DNA from: Limnospira fusiformis SAG 85.79
GTDB lineage: Bacteria > Cyanobacteriota > Cyanobacteriia > Cyanobacteriales > Microcoleaceae
DNA: 64,000 nt
NCBI RefSeq assembly: GCF_012516315.1
Contig: NZ_CP051185.1
Coordinates: forward strand, 6,081,363 to 6,145,362
Direction of reading: 5' to 3'
The position numbers and the translations under genes are program-made. The notes beneath the pieces are model-generated. The model ran no database searches, had not been told where the DNA came from, and was given only the letters and a program-made list of their open reading frames with translations. Of the stretch, positions 45,429 through 53,437 are shown in pieces (the stretch's first letter is position 1; the number at the start of each line of letters is the position of its first letter).

Positions 45429-46667
45429 ATGGTATGTATGCAGGTCAATGCTGAGAAAATGGTTTATATTCGCCGACGGGGACACTCCTATAAAAAAAAT
45501 CGGATTATGGGTAATGTAAAGCCTCTGCCAAGGTTACGGTATGATCGGCTGTTATTGCTAATGATAGTAACGATCGCTTTGGGGTGGGGTATGCTGTCGA
45601 TAGTCAGGTCCCTAGTGTTGAAACTCTCAACCGCCAAAGTAGATCAAATCTCATCAACAGAACCAATAAAAACCGGGTATAATGTGCAGTCAGCACCCAA
45701 CTGGGATAGTAAAGCACAACTACAGGCGATCGTCAATGAAACAGTAGCGATCGCCAAAAACAAAGGATTCCCGACCGAAGCACTGTCGATCACCTTAGTA
45801 GATGTGAGCGATTCCGGCAAGCACTACAAAGCTGGATACAACAACCAAATTTTAAGGTTTCCCGCCAGCGTTGCCAAACTATTTTGGTTAGTCGGCTTTT
45901 TTGATCAAGTTGAACGTGGGTCAATTAGGGATGAATCTAAATTTCATGACCACCTCAACCAAATGATTCGCATTTCCGATAATCAATCAGCCAGTGAAAT
46001 TGTAGATGCTATTACCCAAACCACTTCCGGGGAAGCCTTAACCGGAAAAGACTTAACAACCTGGCTAAACCAACGCAGTCAGATTAACAAATTCTTTGAA
46101 CAAGCGGGTTATGCTGGAATTATTCTCAGCATGAAAAATTATCCCATCGACAACTCACAAGAAACACCCACAGGTAGAGATCTGCAATTAAAGCAAACTC
46201 GAGACCTAGTTAATGGAAACCAGATCACCACAGACCAGGCGGCGCGGCTAATGTATGAAATTTACACCCAGCAAGCCGTTTCTCCCATAGCCAGCACCAA
46301 AATGGCTTACCTTCTCACCCGAGATCTAAATTCCGAGACTTGGGACGAAAGCGATCGCCACTTTATCGAAGGATTTTTAGGTCAATCATTACCCACAGAC
46401 ATTTATTTTGGTTCCAAAGTTGGTTATACCAGCCACTCACGCCAAGAAGTGATTTTTGTAAGAACCCTAGATGATCAGACCATTTATATTCTGGCAATTT
46501 TCGCCAATGATCCCGCCTACTCTCAAGATCAAGACATCTTTCCTCAAATGTCCCGCCACATTTTTGATCGCCTCAATAGAGCCTCCCAAAACCTGACCCC
46601 CAAAGAAGTCAGCGTTTTTCACTCCACCACCGAACCCAGTCAACTCAAAAAACCCTCCCTGAATTAG
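45429..46667 (+). CDS. Membrane-anchored serine beta-lactamase-like hydrolase
   Basis: This is an exported, probably membrane-tethered penicillin-binding-type serine hydrolase of up to 412 residues. One hydrophobic helix lies at about 40-62, preceded by many Arg/Lys. The active-site set is recognisable: PASVAKLFW (SxxK near 144-147), ISDNQSASE (SDN near 183) and GSKVGYTSHS (the KTG-like triad near 333). It is likely a peptidoglycan or beta-lactam-related enzyme of class A fold; actual drug resistance is not implied. The start is uncertain: ATG 45429, or an in-frame ATG at 45507. The 3' end of the gene overlaps the terminator of the opposing ribosomal operon. Confidence 0.8.
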   Translation: MVCMQVNAEKMVYIRRRGHSYKKNRIMGNVKPLPRLRYDRLLLLMIVTIALGWGMLSIVRSLVLKLSTAKVDQISSTEPIKTGYNVQSAPNWDSKAQLQAIVNETVAIAKNKGFPTEALSITLVDVSDSGKHYKAGYNNQILRFPASVAKLFWLVGFFDQVERGSIRDESKFHDHLNQMIRISDNQSASEIVDAITQTTSGEALTGKDLTTWLNQRSQINKFFEQAGYAGIILSMKNYPIDNSQETPTGRDLQLKQTRDLVNGNQITTDQAARLMYEIYTQQAVSPIASTKMAYLLTRDLNSETWDESDRHFIEGFLGQSLPTDIYFGSKVGYTSHSRQEVIFVRTLDDQTIYILAIFANDPAYSQDQDIFPQMSRHIFDRLNRASQNLTPKEVSVFHSTTEPSQLKKPSLN

Positions 46668-46675
46668 GGGAGGGT
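46647..46675 (-). terminator. Terminator of the rplJ-rplL operon
   Basis: ACCCTCCC and GGGGAGGGT pair across a seven-base loop; on the minus strand the stem is followed by six T residues. It lies 20 bases after the rplL stop and inside the last codons of the convergent hydrolase gene. Confidence 0.8.
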
Positions 46676-46694
46676 CCTGTTCGCATTCAGAGAA

Positions 46695-47099
46695 TTATTT
46701 AACTTCCACTTTAGCGCCAGCTTCTTCTAGTTGTTTCTTAATGCTTTCCGCATCTTCTTTGGTGGTAGCTTCCTTAATAGCTTTAGGAGCACTTTCTACC
46801 AAGTCTTTAGCTTCCTTCAGACCCAAACCGGTAATGCTACGAACTACTTTCAGAACCGCGATTTTCTTATCAGCGGGGAACTCAGTCAGAATCACATCAA
46901 ACTCAGTTTTTTCTTCTTCCGCCGCCGCTTCCGCACCAGGAGCAGCCATACCAGGAGCAGCCATCATCATCATACCGCCGCCAGCAGAAGCCGAAGCATC
47001 AACGCCAAAAGCCTCCTCAATTTGCTTAACCAACTCAGATGCTTCTAACAGGCTCAAAGATTTTAGTTGTTCTAAAATTTGATCAGTTTTTTCAGACAT
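46695..47099 (-). CDS. rplL: 50S ribosomal protein L7/L12
   Basis: This is the stalk protein that recruits translation GTPases. The 134-residue protein has an N-terminal dimerisation helix pair (about 1-35), an Ala/Gly/Met-rich hinge (about 37-62, including GGGMMMMAAPG) and the globular C-terminal domain with TGLGLKEAKDLVE and KKQLEEAGAKVEVK. It follows rplJ by 47 bp and ends before a strong terminator. Confidence 0.98.
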   Translation of the reverse strand: MSEKTDQILEQLKSLSLLEASELVKQIEEAFGVDASASAGGGMMMMAAPGMAAPGAEAAAEEEKTEFDVILTEFPADKKIAVLKVVRSITGLGLKEAKDLVESAPKAIKEATTKEDAESIKKQLEEAGAKVEVK

Positions 47100-47146
47100 G
47101 GGTTAACCCTCAACAAGTAATAAATAACAAACAATTGAAAAGCGAT

Positions 47147-47716
47147 TTAAGCCGCCTGGGAATCGTCTTTTTCGGATACAGCCTTGATAGCGCGCACCAG
47201 AGAAGCCGGAACCTCTTTGATACCAACCGCCAGCTTCGTGGGAACTGCATTGACTCCAACCGCCACCTTCGTAGGAATAGAGTTGATCGCTCCCGCGATA
47301 CGAGCCATGAGTTCTTCCTTGGTGGGAAGTTCTGTAATAGCTTTGATCTCATCAGGACTCAAAGCGCGACCTTCCATCACCCCGCCGCGTAGCTCAGTTT
47401 TTTTGCTTTCCTTTTGAAAAGCCTGATACGCTTTAATCGCAGCACCAAAATCGTCTTGAATGAAGATAAACGCTGAACTACCGCTGAGGAATTTCTCCAT
47501 CGGTTTCCAGTTGTCATCTCCTTCAACCGCTTTCTGCATCAAGGTGTTTTTCGTGACTTTGCAGACACTACCCGTTTCCCGAAGGCGGTTCCGCAAGTCA
47601 GTAATTTGGGAAACAGACAGCCCAGTGTAGTCAATCACCAAAGTCAGTTGAGCGGAGCTTAACTGCTTCTGGATATCTACAACAATGTTTTCCTTTTGGG
47701 CTAAGGTTCTTCCCAT
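47147..47716 (-). CDS. rplJ: 50S ribosomal protein L10
   Basis: This is the stalk base protein that binds 23S rRNA and L7/L12 dimers. The 189 residues include VDYTGLSVSQITDLRNRLRE near 27-46, the NTLMQKA segment and a C-terminal helical region longer than in E. coli, built of short VAVGVNAVPTKLAVGI-like repeats. L10 represses its own operon by binding the leader upstream (47891-47933). Confidence 0.97.
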   Translation of the reverse strand: MGRTLAQKENIVVDIQKQLSSAQLTLVIDYTGLSVSQITDLRNRLRETGSVCKVTKNTLMQKAVEGDDNWKPMEKFLSGSSAFIFIQDDFGAAIKAYQAFQKESKKTELRGGVMEGRALSPDEIKAITELPTKEELMARIAGAINSIPTKVAVGVNAVPTKLAVGIKEVPASLVRAIKAVSEKDDSQAA

Positions 47717-47985
47717 TCCTGTTGAACCTCCGTATTTGATGAACGCCCAATCCCTAATGGGTCAAACAGAAGACAAATTGGCATTAAAAAACCCGGAACT
47801 CACCAAGCCGGGTAAAGGAATAAAAATTATCCGTTAGAACTCAAGGCATAATTAGCCTTTAATTCACCGTTAAAATCTTTAATACCTTAACCTCGGCAGG
47901 ATATTAAGCCAGTTGCGCCTGCTGTCTTCGGTTATCAGATCTTTAGAATTATAAGTGGGCTACAGTGCTTAATTGCACAATTAAA
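47717..47985 (-). promoter_or_regulatory. Ribosomal L10 leader of rplJ-rplL
   Basis: The leader contains the conserved L10 recognition element: ACCGAAGACAGCAGG near 47933-47919 and CCTGCCGAGGTT near 47901-47890, separated by a short loop. A transcription attenuator hairpin follows at 47786-47813, before the rplJ start. The arrangement implies autoregulation by L10 or the L10-L7/L12 complex. Confidence 0.8.
47786..47813 (-). terminator. Attenuator hairpin in the L10 leader
   Basis: ACCCGG and CCGGGT pair across an 11-base loop, and six T residues follow on the minus strand. It lies between the L10-binding element and the rplJ ribosome site, so it can control read-through into rplJ. Confidence 0.75.
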
Positions 47986-47987
47986 CA

Positions 47988-48015
47988 TTATTACACTATT
48001 CGTGTATGTTGTCAA
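47988..48015 (-). promoter_or_regulatory. Promoter of rplJ-rplL
   Basis: TTGACA (48015-48010) and TAATAA (47993-47988) are spaced by 16 bases on the minus strand, upstream of the L10 leader and about 120 bp after the rplA stop. Confidence 0.6.
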
Positions 48016-48134
48016 GCAAAAAGTTATTTTCGGGGAAATCAGCAGCAGGGAGCAGGGATGAGTATATTTGAGTACCAACCTTCTCCCTGTCCACTTCTCG
48101 CCCGGAGTTTCTGTAGCCTACAGATTCCCTTTCC

Positions 48135-48851
48135 CTATGCAGCTTCCGCGATTTTCAGATCCCGCAAAGCATTGATATCTAACTGAATCGCTGGACCCAT
48201 AGTGCTACAGACATAAACACTCCGCCAATAGCGACCCTTAGCCCCAGAGGGACGGTTACGGTCAATACATTCTTGTAACGCCGACAGGTTAACCAGCAGG
48301 TCTTCCGCTGAGAAAGATACCTTTCCAAACATCACGTGGACAATCCCGGTGCGATCGCTCCGAAACTCCAGTTTTCCTGCCTTAAATTCAGCGATCGCCT
48401 GAGTTAAATCCATAGTCACCGTACCACCCTTGGGGGAAGGCATCAAACCCTTTGGACCCAACAAACGACCCAACTTAGCCACCTGGGGCATCATATCCGG
48501 TGTAGCGATTAACTTGTCAAAATCCAGCATTCCTTTCTGAATTTCTGCGATCAGATCATCTGACCCCACCAAGTCCGCCCCGGCGCTTTGGGCTTCAGCC
48601 ACCTTATCACCTTTAGCCAGAACAGCCACCCGCACCTCTTGTCCCGTTCCTTTCGGCAGTGTCACCGTTGTTCTCAGTTGCTGATCCGTATATTTCGGGT
48701 CAATACCAAGACGAATGTGGGCTTCTACCGACTCCGAGAACTTAGCCGTTGCCGTTTCCTTGAGTAGTTGCAGGCCCTCTAGGGGTTCATAAAGTCTATC
48801 TTCAACCTTTTGTTGAAGTTCTTTTAATCGACGCGATACTTTTTTTGGCAT
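48135..48851 (-). CDS. rplA: 50S ribosomal protein L1
   Basis: This 238-residue protein builds the mobile L1 stalk around 23S rRNA helix 76-78. It is recognised by the KFSESVEAHIRLGIDPK segment near 33-50, LPKGTGQEVRVAVLAKG near 63-80 and the classical MPSPKGGTVT block near 137. It follows rplK by 96 bp on the same strand. In many bacteria L1 regulates the L11 operon; no leader target was identified here. Confidence 0.98.
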   Translation of the reverse strand: MPKKVSRRLKELQQKVEDRLYEPLEGLQLLKETATAKFSESVEAHIRLGIDPKYTDQQLRTTVTLPKGTGQEVRVAVLAKGDKVAEAQSAGADLVGSDDLIAEIQKGMLDFDKLIATPDMMPQVAKLGRLLGPKGLMPSPKGGTVTMDLTQAIAEFKAGKLEFRSDRTGIVHVMFGKVSFSAEDLLVNLSALQECIDRNRPSGAKGRYWRSVYVCSTMGPAIQLDINALRDLKIAEAA

Positions 48852-48947
48852 GATTTCCTCCTGGGGTCAATAACGAAGTTAAACTTCTCCCCCAATATGT
48901 CAATTCAACAATTGGGTTGGCTCAAATTTTTTTCTTAGCTACCTAAA

Positions 48948-49373
48948 TTAATCCGCGACAGCAATACCCATATTACGGGCTGTCCCTTCCACAATTTTCA
49001 TGGCAGCTTCCAAATCATTCGCATTCAGGTCCGGCATTTTCACCTCTGCGATTTCTCGCAACTGGCTGCGGTTAATTGTTCCCACTCGAACCCGGTTCGG
49101 TTCACCTGAACCTTTTTCAATTCCGGCCGCTTTCTTAATCAGCACTGACGCTGGCGGAGTTTTGAGGACAAAAGTAAAACTTCGATCTTCATAAACCGAA
49201 ATCTCTACCGGAATCACCAAACCCACCTTATCCGCAGTTTTGGCGTTATACTCCTTGCAAAACATCATGATGTTCACCCCATGCTGACCCAAAGCTGGGC
49301 CGATGGGGGGAGCCGGGTTTGCTTTTCCCGCGTTAATTGCTAACTTGATAACTGCTACAACTTTCTTTGCCAT
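48948..49373 (-). CDS. rplK: 50S ribosomal protein L11
   Basis: This is a 141-residue GTPase-centre protein. The N-terminal KLAINAGKANPAPPIGPALGQHGVNIM is diagnostic, followed by FVLKTPPASVLIKKAAG and the C-terminal rRNA-binding domain (LREIAEVKMPDLNANDLEAAMKIVEGTARNMGI). It lies three bases downstream of the nusG stop, so it is in the same operon. Confidence 0.98.
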   Translation of the reverse strand: MAKKVVAVIKLAINAGKANPAPPIGPALGQHGVNIMMFCKEYNAKTADKVGLVIPVEISVYEDRSFTFVLKTPPASVLIKKAAGIEKGSGEPNRVRVGTINRSQLREIAEVKMPDLNANDLEAAMKIVEGTARNMGIAVAD

Positions 49374-49376
49374 TTG

Positions 49377-50048
49377 TTAGCCCTGCTTTTCAACCTGATT
49401 GAACTCCAATTCCACTGGCGTGTCTCGTCCAAAAATCGACAGTAAGGCCTTGAGCTTATTACGTTCCGGGCTCACTTCAATGACATCCCCTTCAAAGTCT
49501 TTGAACGGGCCAGATAGCACCAGGATATGATCCCCACTCGCCATCTCTACCTTCACAACAGCTTCCTGTTGCTGGGTTTGTCTGAAAATCCGATCAACTT
49601 CTGATGGACTTAATGGCAGGGGTTTAACATGGCCCCGCCCTCGCCCGGAGTGACGTTTCTGCTCTGCCCCGACAAAGTTAATCACATGAGGGGTATTTTT
49701 GACAACCTGCCAAGCCTCATCGTCAACATCCCACTGGTTGAACTCATTATTCCAGTTCAGTTTCATCTGGATTAACACATAGCCCGGAAATACTTTTTCC
49801 TGACTATGCTGGCGACTGCCATCCTTACGGAGTTTAATCGCCTGAGTCTGGGGAATCTCCACTTTGAGAATCCGGTCAGCCACATCCAGAGTTTGAACCC
49901 GTTGGTCTAAGTTCAGTTTCACCCGCTTTTCGCAGCCAGATGCTACCTGAACAGCATACCAGCGGACTTGTCCTGGCGCATATTCTGGCTCACTGTCTAT
50001 TTCAGACATTACATTGAGTTGTTCTGACTCATCTGATCCAAAAGTCAT
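49377..50048 (-). CDS. nusG: Transcription elongation/antitermination factor NusG
   Basis: This 223-residue factor binds RNA polymerase and Rho or ribosomal S10. The NGN domain begins VRWYAVQVASGCEKRV, with KVFPGYVLIQM and a KNTPHVINFVG stretch; the KOW domain has GDHILVLSGPFKDFEGDVIEV near the C-terminus. The ATG at 50048 overlaps the secE TGA (ATGA), which decides the start over a longer frame. It is in the secE-nusG-rplK-rplA unit. Confidence 0.96.
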   Translation of the reverse strand: MTFGSDESEQLNVMSEIDSEPEYAPGQVRWYAVQVASGCEKRVKLNLDQRVQTLDVADRILKVEIPQTQAIKLRKDGSRQHSQEKVFPGYVLIQMKLNWNNEFNQWDVDDEAWQVVKNTPHVINFVGAEQKRHSGRGRGHVKPLPLSPSEVDRIFRQTQQQEAVVKVEMASGDHILVLSGPFKDFEGDVIEVSPERNKLKALLSIFGRDTPVELEFNQVEKQG

Positions 50049-50269
50049 CCAAATACCTGCCCCGACGACCAACGAAAGAAGTTATCTATTAAATAGATTA
50101 GTGTTGCTGAAAGCATTACCATTAACAAGACTCCCGCCGATTCACTCAGCAGTTGCTGGCGAGTAGGCCAGACCACCTTATCTAGTTCTTCCTTGGTTTC
50201 TTTCAAAAAACCACCAACACTAAACCCCTTCGGGACTTCCTGAATCCCTGCTTCTTCTTTCTTTGACAC
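50045..50269 (-). CDS. secE: Preprotein translocase subunit SecE
   Basis: This is a small subunit of the SecYEG channel, 74 residues, with one transmembrane helix near the C-terminus (GVLLMVMLSATLIYLID) preceded by the amphipathic ETKEELDKVVWPTRQQL motif typical of SecE. The start is a GTG at 50269, preceded by a GAGGGGG ribosome site; the frame could extend to a GTG at 50323. Its stop overlaps the nusG start. Confidence 0.93.
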   Translation of the reverse strand: MSKKEEAGIQEVPKGFSVGGFLKETKEELDKVVWPTRQQLLSESAGVLLMVMLSATLIYLIDNFFRWSSGQVFG

Positions 50270-50475
50270 AGCTTTCCCCCTCGTGATTTTTAACTTAACA
50301 GTCGATTTTAACAACTGCGGCACGCTGGCTCAAACTACTTATTGTAACATCCTCAGTGCCATACTGAAACATTGCCCTAATACTTTTTGAGTTTTAGTTA
50401 ATTGATGTCGCCCGCTTTCATTAGCCAAAACCAGGCTAACAAAAACTTAACCTGGTTGACTTTTGCTTAGTTAAC

Positions 50476-50547
50476 GCGCCCTGAAGGACTTGAACCCTCG
50501 ACATCAGGTTTTGGAGACCTGCGTTCTACCAACTGAACTAAGGACGC
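50476..50547 (-). tRNA. tRNA-Trp (CCA anticodon)
   Basis: The 72 bases fold as a tRNA: acceptor GCGTCCT pairs with AGGGCGC (one T-G pair), the anticodon stem GCAGG/CCTGA region carries CTCCAAA as the loop, and the T arm has GGTTCAAGTCC. Anticodon CCA gives Trp. CCA is not encoded at the 3' end. The location between rplS and secE is the usual cyanobacterial place for trnW. Confidence 0.95.
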
Positions 50548-50665
50548 ACCCTGCATGGGGCTTTTATGCCATAACCGCTCGCTAGTATAGCACGGTGTCT
50601 TGATAGATGCAAGTGCTTTTTGTGGAAATTTAAAGTTTTGGTCGCCAACCTTTACAGAAAGGGAC

Positions 50666-51082
50666 TTAAAGAGGACGATCAAAACGCTGAGGAACTCGCG
50701 TCGCTTTCCCAACGCGATCGCGAAGATAGTACAATTTAGCCCGACGGACCTTCCCTCTCATGATTACCTTAATACTAGCAATCCGGGGTGAGTGGAGCAA
50801 GAACACCCGTTCTACCCCAACCCCCTGGAAAATACGACGGACGGTGATGGTTTCGTTGATACCACCATTACGCATAGCGATTACCGTCCCTTGATAGGGC
50901 TGAATCCTTTCCTTTCCACCTTCAGTGATTCTCACACCGACCTTCACCGTATCTCCTACATAGATTTTAGGGATACTTCCTTTTTGGACCTTGGTTTTGA
51001 TACTCTCGATCTCTTCTTGCTCAATGGCGCGGATAATTTCCTGGGCTTGCATGGCAGTCGTTTCAAACTCACAATCTCTCAT
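50666..51082 (-). CDS. rplS: 50S ribosomal protein L19
   Basis: This 138-residue protein is located at the 30S-50S interface. It is recognised by IYVGDTVKVGVRITEGGKERIQPYQGTVIAMRNGGINETITVRRI and the C-terminal RGKVRRAKLYYLR. The ATG at 51082 has an AAAGGA seven bases upstream. A second ATG ten codons in (51052) would give the more usual N-terminus MQAQEII, so the start is slightly uncertain. It is the first gene of the rplS-trnW-secE cluster. Confidence 0.97.
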   Translation of the reverse strand: MRDCEFETTAMQAQEIIRAIEQEEIESIKTKVQKGSIPKIYVGDTVKVGVRITEGGKERIQPYQGTVIAMRNGGINETITVRRIFQGVGVERVFLLHSPRIASIKVIMRGKVRRAKLYYLRDRVGKATRVPQRFDRPL

Positions 51083-51232
51083 TATGACATCCTTTGGTCA
51101 TTTTTTCAACCCAACCGACAAGGATTTTCCAGGATCACATCAACCCCTACCCCCTGCACCATGAAATTAACCCTAGGGAAGGGACAAGGCTGGACTTGTC
51201 TGTATACCTATCTGGCATGACTCGGAGGAATT

Positions 51233-52114
51233 TCAAGCCGCTTGAGGAGATTTGAGGAGGGGAAAACCCAGACCTTCTCGCTGTTCCAAATAACAGTGAG
51301 CCACCCGACGCGCCAGATTCCGAATTCTGCCAATATATCTAGTACGTTCAGTCACCGCAATTACCCCCCTAGCATCTAATAAATTGAAACTGTGGGAACA
51401 CTTGAGGACGTAATCTAAACTCGGTAAAACTAAACCTTGCTCAATCAACTGTTCCGCTTCCTGTTCATACAACGAGAATAAATTAAACAGTAACTCGGGG
51501 TTAGATGCTTCAAAATTGTAGGTACATTGTTCTATTTCCCCCTGTAGATGAATATCACCATAGTTAATCTCATCAGTCCAAGCAATTTTGACAATAGCAT
51601 CTACATTTTGCAAATACATCGCCAGCCTTTCTAATCCATAGGTGATTTCAATACAAACCGGACGACAATCAATTCCTCCACATTGTTGGAAGTAGGTAAA
51701 CTGAGTAATTTCCATCCCATCTAACCACACTTCCCAACCTACACCCCAAGCACCTAAAGTGGGTGACTCCCAGTTATCCTCGACAAACCTAATATCATGG
51801 TCTTCTGGATTGATTCCTAGTACCCGCAAAGAGTCTAAATAAATCTCTTGGATATTGTTGGGAGAAGGCTTGATTAGTACCTGATATTGATAATAATGTT
51901 GAAAGCGGTTAGGGTTCTCCCCATAACGTCCATCTGTAGGGCGGCGACAGGGTTCTATATACGCCACAGACCACGGTTCTGGACCGATCGCCCGTAGAAA
52001 TGTATGATGGCTCATGGTTCCTGCCCCTTTTTCGGTATCATAGGGTTGGGCAATTAAACAACCGCGATCGCTCCAAAATTGGTTCAGGGTGGCAATAACT
52101 GATTGAAAGTTCAC
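51233..52114 (-). CDS. glyQ: Glycine-tRNA ligase alpha subunit
   Basis: This is the catalytic alpha chain of the bacterial two-subunit glycyl-tRNA synthetase. NFQSVIATLNQFWSDRGCLI, QPYDTEKGAGTMSHHTFLRAIGPEPW, YGENPNRFQHYYQYQVLIKPSP and TLGAWGVGWEVWLDGMEITQFTYFQQ are near-invariant in the family. A GTG at 52114 matches the usual N-terminus (293 residues). An ATG at 52171 has an AAGGG ribosome site and would add 19 residues. The beta subunit gene (glyS) is elsewhere, as is usual in cyanobacteria. Confidence 0.96.
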   Translation of the reverse strand: MNFQSVIATLNQFWSDRGCLIAQPYDTEKGAGTMSHHTFLRAIGPEPWSVAYIEPCRRPTDGRYGENPNRFQHYYQYQVLIKPSPNNIQEIYLDSLRVLGINPEDHDIRFVEDNWESPTLGAWGVGWEVWLDGMEITQFTYFQQCGGIDCRPVCIEITYGLERLAMYLQNVDAIVKIAWTDEINYGDIHLQGEIEQCTYNFEASNPELLFNLFSLYEQEAEQLIEQGLVLPSLDYVLKCSHSFNLLDARGVIAVTERTRYIGRIRNLARRVAHCYLEQREGLGFPLLKSPQAA

Positions 52115-52265
52115 TGGTAAATTATTGATAACTAAGGTGTCCGCCACAATTCTATCAAATATCATCCTCATTATTTCACCCTTCCCAACTTCCCCCAACT
52201 GTCCCTCGACTATTGCTGCTTTGATGATAAGATGAGTCTGGCAACAATTATGGAGAGATAAAATT

Positions 52266-52736
52266 ATGGCTGCTACACATTACTTGTCGGTTTGGAAAGG
52301 CTGTAAAATGCTGTGGCTGGCGGGATTATTAGCAACTTTTGCGAGTCCGGCTCATGGTCAAATCAACCCTGGTTTTTCTGAGGATATCATCCTGGCTCAG
52401 AATACTAGCAGCGATATAGTATGGCGCAGGCTAAATCAACAGGAAACCCGTGATACTATTGATGCCATACTTGGTAGCCCCATGGGTATCGCTGGATTAA
52501 ATCAATTGGCGATCGAAGGCTTTATTGGCTTTGATTGTGGCAAAAGTTATTATCAGGATGTAGATGGTTTTCGCTGGCTACTTCAGGTTAATTGTCGGAC
52601 ACCTAGAGGGGTTTCTACTGCTGTGGCTTATGATGAAATTCGGGTGATTTTTAACTCTTTTGAAGGGAGAATCGAGTCCTTTACTACTGAGCGACATGGC
52701 GGCGATTTGCCTACGGGTGCGCTCCGCTTGGATTGA
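52266..52736 (+). CDS. Secreted protein of unknown function
   Basis: This 156-residue protein has a signal peptide (basic start, hydrophobic MLWLAGLLATFASPAHG near 15-31, likely cleaved after AHG). The mature part has two Cys (FDCGKSYY and QVNCRTP) and a DEIRVIFNSFEGRIESF strand region. I recognise no family. It is divergent from glyQ with about 150 bp between starts. Confidence 0.65.
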   Translation: MAATHYLSVWKGCKMLWLAGLLATFASPAHGQINPGFSEDIILAQNTSSDIVWRRLNQQETRDTIDAILGSPMGIAGLNQLAIEGFIGFDCGKSYYQDVDGFRWLLQVNCRTPRGVSTAVAYDEIRVIFNSFEGRIESFTTERHGGDLPTGALRLD

Positions 52737-53140
52737 ATAATTGTATTATTTGACTTAGCGGCTAATACTATTAATAAATAAGCCGCAAATTGCTATATAA
52801 CGCTCGTAAAACCCTCGGATGATACTATAGCTATCCTCGATGATGTGCGGTCAGACCAGCTAGATGCAAAGCCTGGGATACCCTCGGCGATTAAGCCGGT
52901 TTCTCTTTTTGGCTAGTTTATTAATTTCTACTCAATAGGCGTATCTTAGGTAACACTAAATTTGGCAAAAATGGGCGGACTTAGTTAAGTTTAGCTAATG
53001 TATAGCTGGGGATAGTTTTGATTTTCGTAAGTTTGTTAAGAATTGAGAGTAACTGATATGCCAGAAAAATCCTGCCCCTGTTTTCCTGTGATCGCTAACC
53101 TGAGTACAGGTATAGGGAGAGTCTCGAAGAGGGTGGTTTG
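52737..53140 (+). other. 404-bp intergenic region with hairpins, possible small RNA
   Basis: GCGGCT...AGCCGC (about 52759-52787) can form a stem. A TATATAA lies at about 52794-52800, then GGAT...ATCC around a GATACTATAGCTATC near-palindrome. At 52884-52910 CGGC-GATTAA-GCCG is followed by TTTCTCTTTTT, resembling an intrinsic terminator. Together these could define a plus-strand RNA of about 110 bases. No open frame is convincing. Confidence 0.3.
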
Positions 53141-53437
53141 ATGAGATTGATAGTCTTAGGTTTAGTGTGGTTTGGTTTATTGTCAGTGATGATAGTACCA
53201 GTGTCAGAGGCGGCGATATGTCGAATGATCGATAATCACCAGATATGTATAATTAGCCTTAAACGCAGCGCCAAATATCATTGGGAATATAGGGCGAAAC
53301 TGAGTATTGACGGGGTAGCACAGGGAGAGTGGATTTATAATTGTCGCGATCGCCTCCGGGTAGATTCAGATGGAAAACAGGCGAAATTTGAACCCAACAG
53401 TTTTGGGGAGTATCTTTGTCGGACAGTTAACTATTGA
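53141..53437 (+). CDS. Small secreted protein of unknown function
   Basis: This 98-residue protein starts at an ATG eight bases after GAGGG. Residues 1-26 form a clear signal peptide (LIVLGLVWFGLLSVMIVPVSEA). The mature part of ~72 residues has four Cys (ICRM, QICII, NCRDR, LCRTV), suggesting disulfides, and several beta-like strands. No family is recognised. The TnpB element begins directly at its stop codon. Confidence 0.6.
   Translation: MRLIVLGLVWFGLLSVMIVPVSEAAICRMIDNHQICIISLKRSAKYHWEYRAKLSIDGVAQGEWIYNCRDRLRVDSDGKQAKFEPNSFGEYLCRTVNY

Noticed and set aside
45429..46667. Antibiotic-resistance beta-lactamase
   Set aside because: The SxxK, SDN and K-x-G pattern fits the broad serine hydrolase fold, but the membrane anchor and divergent sequence do not support a drug-resistance call.
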